From Bifidobacteriaceae bacterium UBA2724 (lineage in GTDB: Bacteria > Actinomycetota > Actinomycetes > Actinomycetales > Bifidobacteriaceae), in contig DEKK01000005.1 in assembly GCA_002353815.1 (NCBI GenBank), forward strand, positions 76,671 through 140,670: DNA of 64,000 nt, read 5' to 3'. Below the pieces are notes generated by a model. It ran no database searches, was not told the DNA's origin, and worked only from the letters and a program-made list of their open reading frames with translations. Shown one piece after another: positions 17,071 through 26,668 of this stretch; position 1 is the first letter of the stretch, and each line of letters starts with the position of its first letter. The position numbers were made by a program, and so were the translations under genes.

Positions 17071-17756
17071 GTGGGATGTACGACGTGGATGGCGCGGTCG
17101 AGACTGATATGGTCGGCGCGAACGACGCGGATGCTGCACACGGTGCAGGCGCGCGCGTAGTGCTTGACAACGTAGGTCACACATTCGACGGACGCGACAT
17201 GCTGTTTCGCCACCTGACGATGACGCTGCTGCCCCACCACGTCTATGCGCTCACCGGACCGTCCGGCTCAGGAAAATCCACGCTGCTGTCGATAATCGCC
17301 GGATGGTTGAGGCCGTCGCAGGGATCGGTCGAACGCATCGGCTGTGGCCGCACGTGCTGGGTTTTCCAAAACCCGCATGGCGTGGCACGACGCAAGGCCA
17401 TCGACCACGTCGCGTTGCCGTTCATCGCACGCGGCCATACGCGGCGCGAAGCCGAGTCAGAGGCACTCGAACTGCTCGCCGCATTCGGCCTGAGCCATCG
17501 CGCGCACAGCGACTTCCGAGCGTTGTCCGGCGGCGAGGCGCAGCGCCTCATGCTGGCGCGGGGCGTCGCGTCGCACGCGGGGCTTCTGCTTGTGGACGAA
17601 CCGACAGCGCAGCTCGACCTACACGCCGCGCGCACCGTGACCGACCGCCTGCAGGCGCTGTCGATGTCCGGCGCGACCGTGGTCGTCGCGACGCACGATC
17701 CGAACGCGCGCGATGCATGCACCGACGTCATCGATTTGCGGGATTACCAGGCATGA
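17067..17756 (+). CDS. MacB-like ABC transporter ATPase
   Basis: A 229-residue ATPase. Walker A TGPSGSGKST, Q-loop VFQNP, signature ALSGGEAQRLMLARG, Walker B LLLVDEPTAQLD and switch His in VATHDPNARD are all intact. It belongs to the MacB/LolD type of small ATPases that work with FtsX-like permeases. The start is taken as the ATG overlapping the upstream stop; a GTG two codons earlier is possible. With the adaptor before it and the permease after it, it forms a three-part exporter or resistance pump. In lactococcin 972-type loci such an ABC system is associated with immunity; that role here is inferred. Confidence 0.88.
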   Translation: MSGMYDVDGAVETDMVGANDADAAHGAGARVVLDNVGHTFDGRDMLFRHLTMTLLPHHVYALTGPSGSGKSTLLSIIAGWLRPSQGSVERIGCGRTCWVFQNPHGVARRKAIDHVALPFIARGHTRREAESEALELLAAFGLSHRAHSDFRALSGGEAQRLMLARGVASHAGLLLVDEPTAQLDLHAARTVTDRLQALSMSGATVVVATHDPNARDACTDVIDLRDYQA

Positions 17757-17770
17757 GGGGACGAGGATCG

Positions 17771-18970
17771 ATGAAGGATTGCGGAAAAGACCCCGGCGCT
17801 CCGCGCAACGCAAGGGACGATTCAGGAAACGACGCGATCGACACCCGCCGCCACACAGCCATGACGCTCCGCGGAGTGATGGACGAAGCATGGCGCAACA
17901 TCACCACTGGTACTACACATATGGCGCTGTTCACCATCATCCTCGCCGTGCTCATCATCGCGGGGATAGCGGTCGAAGGCTCGTCGCTCGCACGCATCGA
18001 AACACAACGCCGTCAATTCGTCGCCGCCGGCGGCAGCACGTATGCCATCGAATACGACGGGCACGTGAGCGGCGCGGCGTGCGACGGACTGAACGGCGCC
18101 GACGGGATTCTCGCAGCTGGCGCTGTGCGTCGCAGCGCCAGCAACATCACGATGGCGAAACTTCCCTCCACCTACGTGCCCACATGGGACGCGACGCCTG
18201 GCGCAATACGGCTTCTCGCATCCTCCGGATCCGACACCGCCGCACAGCTCGACGCCGACGCATACCAAGGCGTGTGGATGTCGGATCAGGCGGCCAAGGC
18301 CACGGGCTCCGCGACGGGAGCAGACGAGCCGGTGCGCGACGGCGGCTCAGCACACGTGTCAGGCATCTATGCGTTCCCCGACGACGGACGCGACACGTCG
18401 ATGTTCGGATATGCGGCATTGCAAGCGGTCTCGACAGACTCTGACACGTTCGACATGTGCCTTGTCAAGACATGGCCGGTGCCGGATGATATTCGCAGCC
18501 TGCTTCTCTACACGGCCACCGGCGCGACGAATGATTCGGACGAAAGCCCCAGGATAACGCAGCTCAACTCCACGCTTGGCGAGCAATACGATGCGACAGG
18601 CGCATTCGAGCAACGTTCCTCGGCACCCGCACCATACGCCATCGCCATCGCAGCAGCAATCGCGGGCTTCGTCTCGGTCACACGACGGCGCCTTGAGCTC
18701 GCCTCGGCGCTGCACTGCGGCGTTCCCAAGCTCGCAATGCTTGTGCAGATGCTTGCCGAGGCCGCGTCGTGGATCCTGTGCGCGGTGGCCATCTCCCTGC
18801 CGGTTTGCGCTTGGGAGCGGCTTGCGTGGAACGACCTCGACCTGCCTGCCGTCGACGACGCGCTGCTGCGCATGCCCGTCGCCGGAGCTGTCGGAGCGCT
18901 CGCGGGCGTGTTGCTCGGCGCCCTGCTGGTGCGCGAAAAGCTCATGTTCAAGTACTTCAAGGAACGCTGA
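17771..18970 (+). CDS. FtsX/MacB-like ABC transporter permease
   Basis: A 399-residue permease. One membrane segment (MALFTIILAVLIIAGIAVEG) lies near residues 50-70. A large external domain of about 200 residues follows, then three C-terminal segments (YAIAIAAAIAGFVSV, ASWILCAVAISLPVCAW and VAGAVGALAGVLLGALL), which is the FtsX/MacB four-helix topology. It ends in a basic tail. The ATG at 17771 has GAGGGG and GAGG purine tracts upstream. It is the last gene of the locus and pairs with the ATPase 14 bp upstream. Confidence 0.85.
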   Translation: MKDCGKDPGAPRNARDDSGNDAIDTRRHTAMTLRGVMDEAWRNITTGTTHMALFTIILAVLIIAGIAVEGSSLARIETQRRQFVAAGGSTYAIEYDGHVSGAACDGLNGADGILAAGAVRRSASNITMAKLPSTYVPTWDATPGAIRLLASSGSDTAAQLDADAYQGVWMSDQAAKATGSATGADEPVRDGGSAHVSGIYAFPDDGRDTSMFGYAALQAVSTDSDTFDMCLVKTWPVPDDIRSLLLYTATGATNDSDESPRITQLNSTLGEQYDATGAFEQRSSAPAPYAIAIAAAIAGFVSVTRRRLELASALHCGVPKLAMLVQMLAEAASWILCAVAISLPVCAWERLAWNDLDLPAVDDALLRMPVAGAVGALAGVLLGALLVREKLMFKYFKER

Positions 18971-18989
18971 CCGCCGCGTGACATCCGGC

Positions 18990-19030
18990 ATCGCCGCATC
19001 CGCCATCGCCGCATATCGAAATCGCCGCAT
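18990..19030. repeat. Triple ATCGCCGCAT repeat
   Basis: Three perfect copies of ATCGCCGCAT start at 18990, 19005 and 19021, spaced 15 and 16 bp, directly before the glycosylase start. The last copy runs into the CATAAT -10-like box. Function unknown. Confidence 0.7.
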
Positions 19031-19039
19031 AATGAAGTC

Positions 19040-19600
19040 ATGGCTTCATCTCGCATCACTACCTCGCGCCGCGCCACACGCACCATGCAGCATGTGACGC
19101 ATGACGCTTTCGGCCCTTTGTGGGCCGCGGATTCGCGCGTGCTCATCCTGGGATCGATTCCCAGCCCCCAGTCGCGCAAATACGGTTTCTATTACATGCA
19201 TCCGCAAAACAGGTTCTGGCGCGTCATGGCGGCGCTGTTCGGCGAACCCGTGCCGGAAGGCGTGGCCAACCGCAGGGACTTCGCAATCCGCCATCACATC
19301 GCGCTCTATGACGCCCTTGTCGAATGCGACATCGCGGGCGCCTCAGACGCCTCGATACGCAACCCCGTGGCGGCCGATCTGCGCCCCATCCTGCACGAAG
19401 CCTGCATCCAGGCGATTTTCTGCACGGGAGCCGCATCGGCGACATACTTCACGAAGTATTGCAAGCCCGCGTTGGACGCCGATGGGCTGTCGATCCCCAT
19501 GACGCGCCTGCCCAGTACGAGTCCCGCGAACGCATCATGGAGCCTCGACCGCCTCGTTAAGGCATACCGCCCCGTGCTCGACGCAGCGCTTGACATCTAG
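19040..19600 (+). CDS. Uracil/hypoxanthine-type DNA glycosylase
   Basis: A 186-residue member of the uracil-DNA glycosylase superfamily, closest in layout to hypoxanthine- (deoxyinosine-) DNA glycosylases. Motif 1 is VLILGSIPSPQSRKYGFYY, followed by MHPQNRFW; motif 2 near the C-terminus is LPSTSPANA. It removes deaminated bases from DNA. No ribosome site is seen. A CATAAT box ends 6 nt before the ATG, suggesting leaderless transcription. It stands alone after the bacteriocin-like locus. Confidence 0.87.
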   Translation: MASSRITTSRRATRTMQHVTHDAFGPLWAADSRVLILGSIPSPQSRKYGFYYMHPQNRFWRVMAALFGEPVPEGVANRRDFAIRHHIALYDALVECDIAGASDASIRNPVAADLRPILHEACIQAIFCTGAASATYFTKYCKPALDADGLSIPMTRLPSTSPANASWSLDRLVKAYRPVLDAALDI

Positions 19601-19666
19601 CCGCCGCCACGCGGAAACGCCGCCACGCAGACCCCGTCCGGCGGCACGACGGCCGTCCGCGCCGGA

Positions 19667-20185
19667 CTACCGGCGCCCGAACAGCCCGCCGAAAAATCCC
19701 CGCCTGGCCTTCTGCGGACGTCCCTCCTCCGTGCGCTCGCCCTCGGGCGTGGGAATCAGCGCTCGGCGTTCCCAGATGGCGTCATCGACGAACTCCGAGT
19801 CGGCGAGCAGCCCCTTCTTTTGCAAAAACTCCTTGCACGCCGCGCCGTCCGCCACGTCGCCATCGAAGCCCGAAAGCCGCGCCGCATGGGAATACAGGTC
19901 ATCCACCTCGGCCGCGTCGGCATGGTCCACGTCGACAAGCGCCGTGAGCATCGGCGAATCAAGCCTCTCGACATGGAGCACGGGCCTGGCCGAGTCGTCC
20001 GCCGAATCGCGCAGACGCCAGCATTCCAGTGTGTACCGCTGCTCCAACGCCGCCTCTTCGCCCTCGGCGTCGAGATCGATCCAAATCGACGCCGTGCCTT
20101 CGACGTAATCATTCCGGGGATTCCCCACATTGGCATAGGAATCCTTGTGTCCGTTTCGCATGGGGGTCTCTTCGCCGTATCGCAT
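19667..20185 (-). CDS. Conserved hypothetical protein
   Basis: A 172-residue acidic cytoplasmic protein I do not recognise. It contains a central Trp/Cys segment (TLECWRLRD), a mixed alpha/beta stretch up to residue 130, and a short basic C-terminus (QKARRGFFGGLFGRR) that may touch membrane or nucleic acid. The ATG at 20185 has GGAAGG upstream; starts at 20215 and 20161 are in frame. Neighbours give no functional clue. Confidence 0.7.
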   Translation of the reverse strand: MRYGEETPMRNGHKDSYANVGNPRNDYVEGTASIWIDLDAEGEEAALEQRYTLECWRLRDSADDSARPVLHVERLDSPMLTALVDVDHADAAEVDDLYSHAARLSGFDGDVADGAACKEFLQKKGLLADSEFVDDAIWERRALIPTPEGERTEEGRPQKARRGFFGGLFGRR

Positions 20186-20383
20186 ATGTCGCCTTCCCGA
20201 CGCAGTGCCGTGCATGGCGCTTGTCCGTATGACAGCCGCGTCCGCAGTTCACCATTATCTTGGCACATCCGCGCCATGGGATGCACCGGGCGCACCGTCA
20301 CGCCGACGCGCTGTGGAATCCGGGGCGTGTAAATCCCGTCGGCGAAGTCGCCCGCACCGCAGGCAGGACGTCACAGCAAGGCG

Positions 20384-21235
20384 TCACAGATACGCCTTCA
20401 CCGCAAGGTCGGCAGTCAGGATCAGACCGGCGACGACCGCGGCGATGCGCATGATCTTCGCGGGAATCCTGCGCGTGATGGGCGGCGCGATGTAGCTGCC
20501 GAGGAAGCATCCCACGCACATGGCGATGGCGGCGGGCCACACCACCACGCCGCGGCAGATGAAGATGACGGAGGCCGAGATATTCGCGCCGAATCCCACA
20601 AGCGTCTTCAGGGCGTTGATCTGGTGGAACGAGCCGATATGCCCCAGGTCGAGCATGGCGAGCACCAGCGTGCCGGCGCCCGCGCCGAAATAGCCGCTGT
20701 ACATACCGCAGAACGAGACGGCGATCCACAGCCACCACGGGTCCTTCGACATGGGCTGAATCTGCTTCTTCGCCTGCGTGCGGGAGGTGCCGGAGGATAC
20801 CGCATGCCCGGACGCCGTGCGCTCGAGAACGTCGCGCGCCGCCTGCCGCGCCTCCATACGCCCGCGCGGATTGACAGCGATGAGCAATGTGCTCATAAGG
20901 ATCAGCGGCGGCACGGCGTGCTCGAAAATCGTGGGGTCGAAGCCGAGCAGCAGCAAGGCGCCCAGGACTCCGCCGACCACGCCGATTGCGATGTAGGCGA
21001 TGACGCGGGGACGCTGTCCCTTGAGCTCGACGCGTGCGCCCAGGGCACCGCCGAAACCGGTGCCGACGACGCCCACGGTGTTCGTGGCGTTGGCAAGCAC
21101 GGGCGGGATGCCGAACGCAAGCAACGCGGGATACGACACGAGCGACGAGGCTCCGACCGCATATCCCACGAATCCGGCGCCGACACCGGCGAGGAAGACG
21201 AGGAGCAGCGACACCATGGAAAATCCACCGATCAT
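20384..21235 (-). CDS. TauE/SafE (TSUP) family exporter
   Basis: A 283-residue integral membrane protein with about eight helices in two halves. Each half opens with a Gly-rich repeat: GAGFVGYAVGASSLVSYPAL in the first and GMYSGYFGAGAGTLVLAML in the second, as in the TSUP family. Members move sulfite, sulfoacetate or related anions across the membrane; the substrate here is unknown. A hydrophilic loop (about 110-165) separates the halves. The ATG at 21235 follows GAGGAGG, which rules out the longer upstream frame. Confidence 0.9.
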   Translation of the reverse strand: MIGGFSMVSLLLVFLAGVGAGFVGYAVGASSLVSYPALLAFGIPPVLANATNTVGVVGTGFGGALGARVELKGQRPRVIAYIAIGVVGGVLGALLLLGFDPTIFEHAVPPLILMSTLLIAVNPRGRMEARQAARDVLERTASGHAVSSGTSRTQAKKQIQPMSKDPWWLWIAVSFCGMYSGYFGAGAGTLVLAMLDLGHIGSFHQINALKTLVGFGANISASVIFICRGVVVWPAAIAMCVGCFLGSYIAPPITRRIPAKIMRIAAVVAGLILTADLAVKAYL

Positions 21236-21472
21236 GGGCTTCCTCCTCATCCTGTTTGCCGATGCCACCTTGCGGCATGTGTCATATTAGGGACGCCCTC
21301 ATGCCGCAAGGTCCAATGTCCCACATTCTGATAGTGCGTCCGGCATGCGGCATCTGCCCGCACCGCGCCTCCCCACACCCCGCGCCGCGCATCATGTAGA
21401 CGTCATAAGGAATAATGTCAGATGAACTATGTCAGTTCTAATTCCAGAACTTCATAAGAGAACGGAACGATA

Positions 21473-23152
<1,680 letters not shown>

Positions 23153-23196
23153 CGGATTCCGCCACGCGCGGCACCGTCCATGGCGCTGTCCATGGC

Positions 23197-23245
23197 AAAG
23201 GGGCGGGCATCGGAGTCTCGAAGGATTCCGGCGCCCGCCCCCTTT
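23197..23245 (+). terminator. Terminator of ettA
   Basis: A 12-bp GC-rich stem (AAAGGGGCGGGC at 23197-23208 with GCCCGCCCCCTTT at 23233-23245, one bulge) lies 45 bp after the ettA stop and ends in TTTCG. Confidence 0.7.
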
Positions 23246-23287
23246 CGTTACGTCCATGACGCCGTTATGCGATGGCGCGCAGCGTGC

Positions 23288-23377
23288 GGTTCATTGCACG
23301 GTTCAACCAGGGTGGTTCAATCCAGGCGGTTCAACCAGGGTGGTTCAATCTGCTGCGGTTCAATCAAGGCGGTTCAA
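23288..23377. repeat. GGTTCAA array with about 14-bp period
   Basis: Six exact GGTTCAA heptamers start at 23300, 23314, 23328, 23342, 23357 and 23371, with an imperfect GGTTCAT at 23288. Spacing is 14 bp (once 15, first 12). The units are joined by YCAAGGYG- or YCCAGGYG-like spacers. The array sits between the convergent ettA and nitroreductase genes. It is far too short-period for CRISPR. It may be a slippage-prone tandem repeat or a multi-site protein-binding element. Confidence 0.8.
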
Positions 23378-23439
23378 TCCGCCGCTCCGAGCCCGCATCC
23401 GCCGCATTCGTTCCGCACGGCGGATGCCCAACGACGGCG

Positions 23440-24015
23440 TCAGCGCGCGATAGTGACGCGCCTGTCCACGTCCTCGGCGGGCTTGGGGTCGGGCAGGGCC
23501 TTGATGGAGCCGAACGGCATCTGTGCCAGCAGCACGTAGGTGTCAGGCAGACCGAACATCTTTTTCACGGCGTCGTCGATGACCGGGTTGTAATGCTGCA
23601 GGTTCGCCCCGATGCCCATCGCCCTCAGGCCGGTCCACACCGAGAACTGGAGCATGCCGTTGGATTGTAGCGCCCAGATCGGGAAGTTCTGCGCATACGC
23701 CGGGACCTTCTCTTGCATCGCGTTGATGACGGCGTCGTCGTAGAAATACAGCACGGTGCCGTGCGCAGCCTTGAAGCCGTCGATTTTCTCACGCGCCACC
23801 TTGCCGCCGAAGACGTCATACACGGTGTCCCACAGCGCGTCCTGCTTCTCGCCGAGGGCGACGACCACGCGCTGGCTTTTCATATTGAAGGCGTCCGGCA
23901 CGAGCTCGGTCGTGCGGCGGATGAAATCGATGACCTCGTCGTCACTCGCGGGAATGTCTTTGCCGAGGGCGTAAATCGATCGCCTGTCTGCAAGTCCGGA
24001 ATAGATGGCGTCCAT
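23440..24015 (-). CDS. Nitroreductase family protein
   Basis: A 191-residue FMN-dependent nitroreductase-fold protein. Near the N-terminus is LADRRSIYALGKD; later come WALQSNGMLQFSVWTGLRAMGIGANLQHYNP and a C-terminal VLLAQMPFGSIKALPDPK, as in the subfamily of short nitroreductases. These reduce nitro compounds, quinones or enones using NAD(P)H. The ATG at 24015 follows AAGGAGG. It is divergent from the bile salt hydrolase, with 442 bp between them. Confidence 0.9.
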   Translation of the reverse strand: MDAIYSGLADRRSIYALGKDIPASDDEVIDFIRRTTELVPDAFNMKSQRVVVALGEKQDALWDTVYDVFGGKVAREKIDGFKAAHGTVLYFYDDAVINAMQEKVPAYAQNFPIWALQSNGMLQFSVWTGLRAMGIGANLQHYNPVIDDAVKKMFGLPDTYVLLAQMPFGSIKALPDPKPAEDVDRRVTIAR

Positions 24016-24457
24016 GGTGCCTCCTTGATGTTCTGTGATCCGCGGCCGGTACGGCCGACGCGACGTCGCGCCGCTGTGGCGTCTTCCTTGGCTGTGGCGT
24101 CTTACCTGCAAGATACACGACGATGCCCGCGCGACTCGAAGAATTCGCCGAGGGAACACTGTGACCTTCGCTACATCTTCCCGACACCCTCCCACGGTGC
24201 AACGGCACTCCCCCTCCGCAACAGACCCCGTCGCGCCGCGGCACCTTATCAACATGAACGCCCCATGGACTGCGAGACCGCGAGACCGCGAGGCCACGAC
24301 CCCGCATAGGACTCGCAAGAGCACATCACAGGCCTTGCGGGGCCACTTTTTTCTCAGGGTGAACAAATCCGTTTTTTTATACGTCGGAACGCGCATCCGC
24401 GTTACCATGGAGCCAACGACGCGGAATCTCCCGCGCCGGAAGGGAGCAGCATTTCTT
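24016..24457. other. Intergenic region upstream of bile salt hydrolase
   Basis: A 442-bp divergent intergenic region. I see no gene in it. It contains T-rich runs at 24346-24352 and 24371-24379, the latter followed by a -10-like TTATAC. An AGGGAG at 24441-24446 is the probable ribosome site of the hydrolase, set 11 nt before its ATG, longer than usual. No clear operator is seen. Confidence 0.5.
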
Positions 24458-25432
24458 ATGTGCACAGCGCTGGAACTGACAACGAAAGACCATTACTTCG
24501 GACGTAACCTCGACCTCGAGCTTTCGTATGGCGAGCGCGTCGTCGTGACGCCCCGCAACTTCCCCCTGCCCTACCGCGAGATGCCCACGCAGGCCTCGCA
24601 CTACGCGTTCATCGGCATGGCGACGGTCGCGGACGGATATCCGCTGTATTACGACGCCACGAACGAGAAAGGTCTGAGCATGGCCGGGCTCAACTTCCCC
24701 GGCAACGCCACGTACTTCCCCCACGCCGACTGCAAAGACAACGTCACGCCTTTCGAATTCATCCCGTGGATCCTGGGATCCTGCGCGACGGTTGCCGAGG
24801 CCCGCACCTTGCTCGACCGCATCAACCTCGTGTCGATCAACTTCTCCGAGAAGCTTCCGCTGTCTCCGCTGCACTGGATGATCTCCGACGCCACCGAGAC
24901 CATCGTCGTGGAGAGCATGGCCGACGGCCTGCACGTGCACGACAACCCGGTGGGCGTCATGACCAACAACCCTCCGTTCGACTACCAGCTGTGGAACCTC
25001 AACAACTACATGAGCCTGACCAAGGAACAGCCCCAGACCCGTTTCGCCGATGGCTTCGAAGCCGACCGCTACTCGCGCGGCATGGGCAGCATCGGTCTGC
25101 CCGGCGGTCTTGATTCGGCCAGCCGCTTCGTCAAAGTCGCGTTCACGCGCATGAACTCTGTGTGCGCCGACGACGAGATGAGCTCCGTGGCGCAGTTCTT
25201 CCACATCCTGGGCTCCGTGTACCAGCAGACGGGCCTGTGCAAGCTCGGCGAGAACAGCTACGAATACACGATCTACACGTCGTGCGTCAACACGACGAAG
25301 GGCATCTATTACTACCGCACCTACGGCAACAGCCAGATCAACGCCATCGACATGCACCACGAGGACCTCGACGGCACCGCGATCAGCGAATTCCCGCTTG
25401 CCACGGACCAGAGCATCAACTGGCAGAACTAA
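24458..25432 (+). CDS. bsh: Conjugated bile salt hydrolase (choloylglycine hydrolase)
   Basis: Cleaves the amide bond of glycine- and taurine-conjugated bile acids; an Ntn-hydrolase that uses Cys2 as nucleophile after Met removal. The 324-residue product has C2, R16, D19, N79, N170 or N171 and R223 where the family needs them. Wording such as TKDHYFGRN, ATNEKGLSMAGLNFPGNA, NVTPFEFIPWILG and YYYRTYGNSQIN is that of Lactobacillus/Enterococcus/Listeria enzymes. The usual bifidobacterial enzyme starts MCTGVRFSDD and places Arg and Asp at 18 and 21. This points to transfer from Firmicutes, though base composition now matches its neighbours. The start is fixed by the required Met-Cys. It indicates adaptation to the gut. 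Confidence 0.95.
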   Translation: MCTALELTTKDHYFGRNLDLELSYGERVVVTPRNFPLPYREMPTQASHYAFIGMATVADGYPLYYDATNEKGLSMAGLNFPGNATYFPHADCKDNVTPFEFIPWILGSCATVAEARTLLDRINLVSINFSEKLPLSPLHWMISDATETIVVESMADGLHVHDNPVGVMTNNPPFDYQLWNLNNYMSLTKEQPQTRFADGFEADRYSRGMGSIGLPGGLDSASRFVKVAFTRMNSVCADDEMSSVAQFFHILGSVYQQTGLCKLGENSYEYTIYTSCVNTTKGIYYYRTYGNSQINAIDMHHEDLDGTAISEFPLATDQSINWQN

Positions 25433-25554
25433 TCCTGTCGGACGTCGTGCGAGCCGCCGGCCGACAGGATGCCGCAGGAACCAACGGCCAGCGGAGCCAC
25501 TTCGCGCCGTCACATTCCGCCTCATCCACCCCGCCCCGTCTCATTCCACAATCG

Positions 25555-25590
25555 CAATGCCCATCCGGCGCCCCCGCCGAATGGGCATTG
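25555..25590 (+). terminator. Hairpin after bile salt hydrolase
   Basis: A long inverted repeat (CAATGCCCAT at 25555-25564 with ATGGGCATTG at 25581-25590, inner CCGGCG/CGCCG arms) lies about 120 bp after the hydrolase stop. A smaller CCTGTCGG/CCGACAGG stem begins at 25435. One of these probably ends the transcript; neither has a strong T run. Confidence 0.5.
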
Positions 25591-25684
25591 TCGTCCCACC
25601 CGACCGTGGCAAGAACCGGGGAACCTAGGCCGCATGCCGCGCAACGGCTACAATTCATCGTGTATCCCAGGAAGGAGAGCCCCA

Positions 25685-26635
25685 TTGAACGACACCTCCG
25701 CATCCCCCGTCGTCCTCGGCGAAGCCGACGGCGAATCGCCGGTCGACAGCATCCTCAAGGTGCTTCGTCTTGACACGCCCGTGACGTCACGCGACCACAC
25801 CTACATCACCGGCCGCAGCATCTCGTTCCCCACGCGCCGCGTGTACGGCGGCCAGATTATCGCGCAATCCGTGATGGCCGCATCGAAAACCGTCGAACCC
25901 GACCGCCTCCCCAACTCCGTGCACGGCTATTTCATCACGGCGGGCGACATCAACCAGGATGTGCTTTTCGATGTGGAGAACCTGCGCGACGGCCGTTCGT
26001 TCTCATCGCGCCGCGTGAACGTGACGCAGCGCGACGGCGCGATCCTCACCGCCATCGCAAGCTTCCAGAAACAAGGCCAGAGCGGCGTGGAGTTCCACGA
26101 CCCCATGCCCGAAGATGTGCCAGCGCCCGAGACGCTGGCAAGCGCCCGCGAGCTCATGGCGCCGTACACCAGCCAGTCCGCCTTCGCCGACTATTACGTG
26201 AATCAGTCGCCGTTCGACATCCGCCACGTGATGCCCACCGTGATGCTCGCCGCCGACAAGGATTCCGCGGCGCGGGACTCCGGCCGCCAGTACGTGTGGA
26301 TGCGCGCCAGCGGACATGTGGACGCGCCTCAGGTGATGCACCGCGCGCTGCTCGCGCTGGGCTGCGACCAGATCATGATGGAGCCGGTGATCCGCCGCGC
26401 AGGGCTCAGCTTCATGACGCGCGGCTTGAGCTATGCGTCGATCGACCATTCGATGTGGTGGTACGAAGACATCGACATCAACGAATGGCACCTGTATGTG
26501 CAAGACACCCCTGTCGCCGCCCATGGCCGCGGCCTGGCGGACGCCAAGGTCTACGACGCCGACGGCACGCTGGTCGCCGTCATGGCGCAGGAAGCCATGG
26601 TCCGCGTGCCGCAGGACACGTCCGAGCACGCCTGA
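25685..26635 (+). CDS. Acyl-CoA thioesterase II (TesB family)
   Basis: Hydrolyses acyl-CoA to free fatty acid and CoA. The 316-residue double hot-dog protein shows RRVYGGQIIAQSVMAASKTV in the first half and the second-half core SYASIDHSMWWYEDIDINEWHLY, ending in VAVMAQEAMVRV. The start is taken as TTG at 25685 because GGAAGGAG sits 6-9 nt upstream and no in-frame ATG is near; the upstream extension lacks family similarity. It is a single gene, convergent with the next. Confidence 0.9.
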   Translation: MNDTSASPVVLGEADGESPVDSILKVLRLDTPVTSRDHTYITGRSISFPTRRVYGGQIIAQSVMAASKTVEPDRLPNSVHGYFITAGDINQDVLFDVENLRDGRSFSSRRVNVTQRDGAILTAIASFQKQGQSGVEFHDPMPEDVPAPETLASARELMAPYTSQSAFADYYVNQSPFDIRHVMPTVMLAADKDSAARDSGRQYVWMRASGHVDAPQVMHRALLALGCDQIMMEPVIRRAGLSFMTRGLSYASIDHSMWWYEDIDINEWHLYVQDTPVAAHGRGLADAKVYDADGTLVAVMAQEAMVRVPQDTSEHA

Positions 26636-26668
26636 CGCTCGCCGCAAAGGCGCGGTAACGCACCGGCG

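Noticed and set aside
11826..18970. Prophage or integrative element carrying the bacteriocin-like locus
   Set aside because: No integrase, transposase, flanking direct repeats or tRNA junction is visible at either edge; only the toxin-like cassette is compositionally odd.
23288..23377. Possible CRISPR array
   Set aside because: Repeat units are about 7 bp with 7-bp spacers, far below CRISPR dimensions, and no cas genes are present.
24331..24352. Intrinsic terminator (GGCC-N6-GGCC followed by T-rich sequence) upstream of the bile salt hydrolase
   Set aside because: The stem is only 4 bp, there is no upstream plus-strand gene for it to terminate, and such a short GC match is expected by chance.
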